A stretch of DNA of 64,000 nucleotides from Grifola frondosa (lineage: Eukaryota; Basidiomycota; Agaricomycetes; Polyporales; Grifolaceae). The notes below the pieces were generated by a model. The model searched no databases. It saw nothing but the letters and a program-made list of their open reading frames with translations, and was not told where the DNA came from. The number at the start of each line of letters is the position of its first letter. Position 1 is the first letter of the stretch. Positions 57,049 to 64,000 of the stretch are shown here, piece after piece. Position numbers and translations under genes: made by a program. Where the stretch lies: assembly GCA_001683735.1 (NCBI GenBank), contig LUGG01000005.1, positions 2,046,001 to 2,110,000 of the forward strand, given 5' to 3'.

Positions 57049-58112
57049 TGGAAAGCCCTGGTTCCATGACAATGGAGCATCAGTACGAGTAAGTATCATC
57101 GCCCACGTTGTGTCGTCTTCCGCACTCAAAAGATGCTCAGGGCACCATACATCGCACGGCCTGCGCCTGCGTTTAATTGGATGAGAGGACATGCAGTTCG
57201 TCCAGATATGAATCAGGATAATCCTGCAACGTTAGACCTCAGGATCCGCCTCTACTCTGCTCGCTTCTCACAACTGACCTAATAGACGACCGCAGTTTCA
57301 GTCTATGGCGGTGAATTGGCCTACTGGCTCATTCGGCTACATTAATCATGCAGCTGCGATCGGCCTGCCGGTTCCAGCTATACATGGGGACGGCCATCTA
57401 AGGTATCCCTTCGAACTATACGTGTACCGCGGGGCACGGTGGTCGATTTTGGTGATCCAGCCACATTGGGATGACGAGGAGCTGCTTCGGCAGCTCCAAA
57501 AGAAGTACGATGATATGCGGACTGTGTGGCGAAAGCTGTTCTCGCTAAAGGGCCTGAAGTGAGTAGATTTGGGCACTCATACTCGATTTTGTCTTGACAT
57601 ATGGTATGATAGGACTATCATCCCTGTCCCTGTCAGTCCCTTTGTAAACTCTTACTCTCTTCGCCGCTCACCTTCGCCATCGCTAGACGAGATCAGCACC
57701 ATACGACGTATACCCACAGCAGATTACAGGGGATCCAAGTGTCGCCAAAGGCCTCCGCTTCCGCCACTATCTGAGAAAGCGCCACTTATTTCGCGGACAC
57801 CACGCGCTCGTGCAAGCGCTGACAGCATCACAGGATAGGGGCATCCAGTTTGCTGAGCAGTGGCAGGTATACCGCATTGCCGCGTTCGTCATCTCTGCCG
57901 TTGCGGCCACGTTCACTACAGCGGTGCTGTACGCACACTTCACGGGCGACATCAGCACTGCCTTCACGATTGGAGGTGGGTCTTTAATGCTTTGGTGGCC
58001 GGAGAAGCTAAAACAAGCATTTTGTGTCCCGGCCCCGGTAGGCTATATGTCAGGCGCTCTCTCCGTCATCTGCATCCTAGTCGGCATTCTCAATCTCGTC
58101 GAGTTCAAGTGA
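57049..58112 (+). CDS. Small two- or three-helix membrane protein, fungal family of unknown function
   Basis: A short first exon starts MESPGSMTMEHQYE and ends at a GTAAGT (57,090). Exon 2 (from about 57,302) encodes FELYVYRGARWSILVIQPHW, DDEELLRQLQKKYDDMRTVW and RKLFSLKGLK. Further exons lead into GLRFRHYLRKRHLFRGHHAL, AEQWQVYRIAAFVISAVAAT, TTAVLYAHFTGDIS and a last hydrophobic segment YMSGALSVICILVGILNLVE, stop at 58,110. Two or three transmembrane helices are evident. The WDDxxLLxxLxxxYDxxR motif followed by paired helices is a pattern I recall from multi-copy Agaricomycete proteins without known function. Junctions at 57,560-57,760 are uncertain. Decayed copies lie at 52,490 and 58,880. 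Confidence 0.6.
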
Positions 58113-59690
58113 AAAGCTGTGCTCTGGCTTAACCTGTTCTGCTAGTGCTTTTTTCTGCACTGGCATCCCACAAACGTTCGAGGTTCTCGAAACTTGTGAT
58201 GCTGGTCTTGGTCGCCTTGCTGTCTGTAACCTCTTTCCTAAGCGGATCTCAGCACTAGTTCTAGGCTACTTTCTGCTTCTGCTGTCTGCGAATACTCTTT
58301 GCTCTTGGTCTGTATGGAATCTTGGTGTTCTCGCGCTCGTTGGTATTTTAATGACTCATTCGATTCCAACGAACCCCACCCACTCAGATCGAAAAACGTA
58401 TTATTCTGGCACTGTCAGTCTGGGCTGAAGTTTCATCAGTGTTATCCCTACTTGCTGCGAGAACCCTATTGAATGTGTAGGTTGGACCTCCACATCCGGA
58501 TTCTTCGGCGGGGCACGGCTCGGGCTTTCCAGAATTGTCTTATTTTTCTTGATCTCTTGTGATCACGGTTCGTAACCCCCCCCCACCATCTCGAACGAGC
58601 CGCTCCGCCGTTCCGCGCAGAACCCCCGGCCCGTCCACCACAACCCACACCCGTCGCTTTTGTTGAGCACCTCCGGGTAATATCGAGCTTACCGAGCCCC
58701 AGTACCACGCCCTGGCTGCACCTTCTGGTTTTTCTGAAATCCGCTGATGTCGTCGACACACAAACCATCTTGGTTGATGCGTCGGAGTTAGTGTCGGCAC
58801 AAGAAAAGCTGTCAGCGACGTACGAGCAGTACCTGGAACCTGAACATGACTGTCGGGGAATTTACCGAGTAAGCTCTCAGTATCTGCTTCGGCTCGCTCT
58901 TCAATGTGGCAGGTAGTCGTGGAACCTTTCTTGGCGATTAGTCGGACTGCTGGAATAGCGTTAACGATGCCGCAGTGGTCAGCCTACTGGTCCTAGCTGT
59001 ATATAGTGACCGCCATCGGAATCACCGCTTCGCATAACTCTTGTGCCGCAGGCCATTGTGGTCGACTTTGGCGACAGAGGCCCACTTGCATGACGATGAG
59101 TTGCTTCCACAGCTTCAAGAGGCGTATGACTATGGCGGAAGTTGTTTCCGTTGAGCGATCCAAAATGTGCATAGTGTGCGCCCTCTCTATGTGGTGAGCA
59201 TCTCGAGCTTGATAGAATCGGGTGAGACCGAGGCGTACCTGTAAGTCGCTAACTTCGAACTCGCCTGGACTTCTCATGAGCGCGACCTCCATACGCTACA
59301 ATTTTGTGTTGTAAAGTTATAGCTGTATTTATGGACGTACATTCAACGTGGGTCTCTCGCAAATCATCGCATCGTTACAAAGGATCTCGTACGTAGACAG
59401 GTTTTAGTTTGCTCTCCTCCCTCCCACTGGCGCTTGTTATCTAAACTCGAACAGATTGAAAGTAAAGCTCCGCAAATTACCCTTGATACTAAATTTTTAC
59501 GAGACCCACGAGTAAAACCACTGATAAAGGAAGGTGAAAGAAGACCGCCAATCGAGTATGGAACATTCCGCATGGGGGACAAGATGAACTCATAAGCTAT
59601 GCATAACTCGTTAATATCATGATTATGGACACCACTGAAGATCCGATGATCGATCAGTATGTGATGTTTTCTCGACGATCTCTTGCTAAC
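58113..59690 (+). other. Mostly non-coding; decayed membrane-protein copy at 58,880-59,170
   Basis: Near 59,055-59,135 the plus strand encodes HLHDDELLPQLQEAYDYGG, related to WDDEELLRQLQKKYDDMRT of the gene at 57,049, but out of frame with its surroundings. The rest shows no gene. Confidence 0.5.
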
Positions 59691-59697
59691 TCACTTT

Positions 59698-61262
59698 CTA
59701 TTGCCCTCCTTTCGAATATATCGGCGTGCTAGATCGTCCTGACACAGCTGGATGGACCGAGGGAGCGACATCACTATATGAAGGAGGAAGCTCCGAACCA
59801 AGAGTCGAAGACGCGACTACTGAAGACGGGAGAGGGGTGACCGACATCATCTGGCGCATTTGCTCCGGGTCTGGGAATGGCTCGATATATCCGATTCCGC
59901 GATAAGGAACGTCTATATACGGGTTTACTGGCTTCTGGACATCGATTTCCCGAATGGCTCTGCGCCGTCGTAACATCCACCATGAAAGGACGGATGCAAG
60001 AGTGAGAACAAGAAGGCCGCCGCATATGGCACCGACGATGACTCCGACGTTGGTGTGATTGGAGGTTTGGGGTGGCTGTGTGGATGGTGTGCTCTGCATA
60101 GTCGAGGACACGGAGGAAGCGAGAGAAGACGTCATGGACGTCGTGGACGATGACGATGTCGTGAAAGGAATGGAAGCGTTACTATGGACGAGGCCGACGA
60201 TGAGCTAACTTTAATAATGGCAATTAAAGAGACGGACCTGAATGCAGCTCCCTCTGTGGTGAAAACAATGATCGAAGTGAGCCATGCCGTGAAATCCCCG
60301 GCACCCGTGAAGCCAATTTCAAGCGTATGCACCGTCGAAGCATCAAGCTGATCCTGAAAGAATACATAGACTCCGTCCGAGTTCGGTGGGGGCGTATTGG
60401 CTGTGTACGACATCGTAGAGTTGTCAAGCGTCTAGAGGAATATTCAACCCATCGTCTCGCTTTTCCACCATCGGTACATACCACCCGGTATAAATGGTCC
60501 TGCGCTATCGCCGAGCCTCCTACAGCGACAGCAACGGCACCATCGAAGCCCGCCGACAAGAAGGCACTTGATGTAGAGGATGATACCGGGCCCCCAAGAT
60601 TTGAGCTTGAGTCCGGAGTGTTGAGCCAGAGTTGTTTCCAAACGGCAAGATCAGTAGCTTCGCTATTGAATGCAATCAAAACAGGTCTAGCGTTCGTGGG
60701 GGGAAGGGAGAGGGGGGGGGGCATTTCAACACATGAACTCGTTATGGAGGTCAGCATACGCACTGTTCTGGACTTGCACGGTTGAACACGATGCTCTGAT
60801 TGCCGTTCGGGCCGACCTGAGCAGTGAGAGAAATATTGGGTGCAGACAGACTGTTTTGCCCAGGAATTGACCAGGCGGAACCATCATCAGGTAGCGACAG
60901 GGGAGAGTCGGCGTTCATTATCAGGTTACAATCGCAAGCGGCCGTCCCATTAGACGACAGTCCACCGGCTACGCATGCATAAGCAACCTAACATCGTCCG
61001 ATATAAGATGCGTATAACGTACCTGCTGCAGTGGTGAATTCCACCTGTACTCTCACACTCGATCCAAGCGATCCACAGAGGAATCCTGGCGAGGGACCGC
61101 GGCTGCTCCTCGAGGGCGAAGAGATTCCTGATCCGTTTTTGCATAGTCAGAAGGAACTGCCAGATAGAATAATCAGACGAGGCGAAGCCAGCTACAACTG
61201 AATTACTTACCGTAGGTGTTACAGCTGGGCATCAGATTAATGTCGGTAACGAGGGATGTCCA
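59698..61262 (-). CDS. Predicted single-pass (type I) membrane protein, fungal
   Basis: Read right to left. Upstream exons give LMPSCNT, a Cys-containing stretch CGSLGSSVRVQVEFTTAA, VAYACVAGGLSSNGTAACDC and NADSPLSLPDDGSAWSIPGQ. The next exons give FNSEATDLAVWKQLWLNTP, DHLYRV and TLDNSTMSYTANTPPPNSDG, followed by VYVFFQDQLDASTVHTLEIG and FTAWLTSIIVF, a beta-sandwich-like extracellular domain with N-glycosylation sites. A Ser/Thr-rich stalk follows, then a helix VGVIVGAICGGLLVLTLASV with the stop-transfer RRRR, and a 100-residue cytoplasmic tail with PPSYSD. This organisation is common in fungal surface proteins. The 5' end and signal peptide were not resolved. A TATATAAC-like box lies near 61,318 on the minus strand. 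Confidence 0.65.
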
Positions 61263-62734
61263 GTCGGGTCACTCCTGGGACCTGAATTCTGTGGGGGAAT
61301 GAGAAGAGACAAGTTATATAGCCGACATCTCATCAGCTGCACACGATTCACTGATGTCGGAGAAGCAATGCCATCGCAAACGTGGTGGCGTATTTAACAT
61401 ACACAGCTGTGGATGATCAGAAAATTTCCTACACGAGTTATGGGAAGGACCTGAACTCTAATAAGATTTAAGGGAAGCGCAGGTTATCGCGAAAACGCAA
61501 ACTTTATCGATGAATGAGGGCGTTAGAGCCCAGAAGAGTGTAGCTGCTTTGCGAAGGACGTGTAGTTTTAGCACTGACTCCCATCCGTGAACGAAACCGA
61601 GCGTACCGCAAGATAGATTGAAGGCCGGTGTTAGCAACAGTGGTCATATGTTGCGTGAGTTCAATGCATACGCTATCAGTGTGGGTGCGTCTTCCGGCAT
61701 GGCGGATGATATCGCCACCGGTGAGGCTTTTAGATGTAGCCGTGGACTAAGTATATCTAGTCAGATACACAACCTCACTCACGTCGACGCTGTAAAATAC
61801 ACTCACCGCAGCCTGACCATACAACTTGAAAATACCACGTGAGAATGAAAGACAGAACGTACCTGTGCACGTCAGCATGCGCGAACAACGAGAGACCAAA
61901 ATACAACCAACGCCCCTGATATGCCAGATTGAGCCCATGCAGGAGGTTCTCCAAGGATAGACGAAGCATCAAGCACGTCAGCACGTCTTCGCAGACGAAT
62001 AGCATAGCTGCGGTACCTGGGATCTAGGCAAACGATGCATCTAAGCTTAGGTATGCAGTCAGCTCGTGCACTTCAGCGTTCCGGCCATCCGGTACGATAG
62101 GTCATCGAACCAAATGGAGCAGGATGAGAGCCCACTAAAACCCACAGAGTTCATCGCTACGCGGCATTCCGATATCATGCTATGGCATCGGGTCATGAGT
62201 CATCCATAGAAGTAACACCAGCATCGCGACGTTGTGTGCATATGGTCACCTGAGATTTGTCGAGAAATTTTCGCGGAGAGCAATACACATGGAATGCCGT
62301 GTATGATCTACCGAGTACAGACCTCTTTCAAACCCTCGATACAGACGCCAGCGTATAGGATATGCCAGTAAGGCTGATCGTTCGCGGCTAAAGAAGGTTC
62401 AAGAGCGATACATGAGAGTCCATTCAGCATGTCGACAGCCAAAATTTCAAGATCCATCACTGCATCACAACAGCCTCAGGTGGTTTGAACAAGTCAAACG
62501 CTAAAAACTAACATGAGCAATTTCTTCAGGTCAGATCACCGATTAGCGCTCAAAAAAAGCATGTACTTACGCATGAATGAATGAATGCACGAACCTCCAA
62601 ATGTTTAAATTCAAACTTTCGTTGCCACTCAACGCAGGTTCGACGTCGAGCTGTGCAAAGTATATCAGCAGCGCCGCATCGATCTACACACAAGCAGGAT
62701 ACGATACTAGATCTAGGGTGATATATAGAGGACA
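61263..62734. other. Region without a supported gene
   Basis: A minus-strand open frame at 61,775-62,005 has hydrophobic patches (RWLYFGLSLF, VLSFILTWYF) but no splice partners or family match that I can support. Confidence 0.35.
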
Positions 62735-63861
62735 TTAATACTGCGGCGCACCCGCTGAGCGCTGAGCACTGAGCTCCCATGCCCAGAGCGCAGACTGAGC
62801 ACATGTAATGGCGCTGCGGTACTCTGAGGATATCATTAATCGTATTTGGCATGATCCTCGATTTCCGCCTGTGTTTTCGCATTCACGGAACTTAGGTAGC
62901 AATCTGCGACAGGCACTCAGCACAGCCGCAATGACAGACACATTTGGGATGGACGTACTCCAGAAAAGCGACACGACGCCCACGGTCACGAAGCGCAGGT
63001 GGGGAGGCACGAAGCCGAAGTTGACGATTTGTGTAGGGACGAACACGCCCCTAGGACGGAAGATGAGTATGATATCTGTGCGATGTAATCGCGGAACGAT
63101 CGTACCAGTTACGGAGTAGTGTTGGAGTATAAGCCTGGAGTCGAATTGTTATTCGGCTCCCGAAAACGAAAGATATAATGCAGGAACTCTGCGCACCTCG
63201 CTGATACGCTGCTGCGCGTCCGAAATGCCCTTGCCCTCGAGGAAGGTCAGTGATCCAAAGAATAACCCAATAGCGCCTGCATGAAGCAGTCAGATCGGAG
63301 GCGATACGGTATATTTATGAAACGAACATGGGGTGAACGCAGCCTGGTCGAGATAAACCTGAGCTCCCCAAGGGTCTGATTAGATATTGAGCGCGGAAAT
63401 ATGTGGGAGATGATATACTCTATAGATGATTGTCTTTGTAGGTGTCGAGGCCTGTAAGCGGTTGAGAAACTGGAGCCATTTTGTGACGATAGGCCCGAAT
63501 ATGGCGCCTGGGCCGTGGATATGAACGTTCGAACGAATGGTTAGCAGGGAAGAGGATGCGATGCACCTCCATAGAATGCCAGACGTGCTGTACGAGCAAT
63601 CTGCAGATGTCAGGACCCTCTTAATAGGGCTGATAACATGCGGAACGTGCAGTGCTTACATCGTGGTCCCGACCCTTTTTCTCAAACACCTGCTGGGCGA
63701 TCACGTCTCCAGCGCCAAAGAGCACTGCAGAGGTTGCGCACTGGGTGATCATCGGCTTGCGGATGAGCGCCGCGCTGGATAGGTTATGGTGAGCATGTTC
63801 GGTATACGTGTCGAGGACGCGCGCGAAAGCTCACTTGAATGCTTTGAGTTAGGCCGGCCAT
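62735..63861 (-). CDS. Mpv17/PMP22/Sym1-family membrane protein
   Basis: Exons on the minus strand read AALIRKPMITQCATSAVLFG and AGDVIAQQVFEKKGRDH, then HGPGAIFGPIVTKWLQFLNR and LQASTPTKTIIYR, then FFGSLTFLEGKGISDAQQRI, and VPTQIVNFGFVPPHLRFVTV with GVVSLFW. These are the consecutive signature parts of the Mpv17/Sym1 family, four-helix proteins of mitochondrial inner or peroxisomal membranes linked to stress tolerance and mtDNA maintenance. The putative start MAGLTQSIQ (63,861) and the next exon are out of phase by one base, so the start or that junction may be wrong or broken. The C-terminal end after LFW is uncertain. Confidence 0.75.
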
Positions 63862-64000
63862 TGAAAGCGGAATTTTTTCTGTGGGTGCGCCGACGTAGAT
63901 AGAGGTTAGAGAGGGTATATGGGCCAGACCAAGGAGTGTTGGAGCGGTGGGAGAAGGAGAGAGAACGATTGGGAGCTGCATCGGTTGAGTGCAGAAACTT
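63862..64000. other. Region upstream of the Mpv17/Sym1-like gene
   Basis: Likely 5' flank of the minus-strand gene. No further feature is visible before the window ends. Confidence 0.3.

Noticed and set aside
61775..62005. Minus-strand open frame with hydrophobic stretches, vaguely EI24-like
   Set aside because: No other segment of that family is present nearby and the similarity is to hydrophobic composition only.

Overview
The window looks like part of a basidiomycete (Agaricomycete) genome. Predicted introns are short, about 50 to 70 nt, usually GT-AG with a CTAAT-like branch site. Protein families typical of these fungi are present: NACHT-WD40 STAND proteins, DUF3669-like proteins, Plavaka and KDZ (CxC2) transposases, a DUF6698-like protein and FAD-dependent aromatic-ring monooxygenase genes. 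It is an accessory, repeat-rich region in which most gene copies are broken.

Layout. (1) 1-13,880 holds two units of a segmental duplication: the 3' part of a NACHT-WD40 (NLR-like) gene, a flanking block, a decayed DUF3669-like gene and an unrecognised block. The unit is repeated at 7,190-13,880, where a 2.8-kb hAT-like element (10,730-13,523, 8-bp target duplication) interrupts it, and again at 42,487-51,330 with a complete but frameshifted NLR gene. (2) 13,900-42,410 separates units 2 and 3 and is largely mobile DNA. It contains a decayed Plavaka transposase with an intact-looking divergent DUF6698-like gene (15,051-21,491), nested foldback elements (22,886-23,828), three accessory genes (24,961-30,096) beside a KDZ transposase gene split by a 1.3-kb insertion (31,495-36,451), tandem duplications (37,245-38,130), and a 3.8-kb element with terminal inverted repeats enclosing broken pieces of a polyketide synthase gene and a trehalose-phosphate synthase gene (38,615-42,410). 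(3) 51,330-64,000 is a quieter flank: decayed and one apparently intact copy of a small membrane-protein gene, an FAD monooxygenase gene with two late frameshifts (a broken paralogue lies at 2,690-4,065), a single-pass membrane protein gene on the minus strand and an Mpv17/Sym1-family gene on the minus strand.

Taken together, the window reads as an NLR-type gene cluster that duplicated and was then spread apart by DNA transposons. The most unusual structures are the Pack-type element carrying two unrelated gene fragments, the KDZ gene with a cleanly delimited insertion, and the KDZ-adjacent accessory gene set. Several disruptions are single-base indels, so real decay and assembly error must be told apart.
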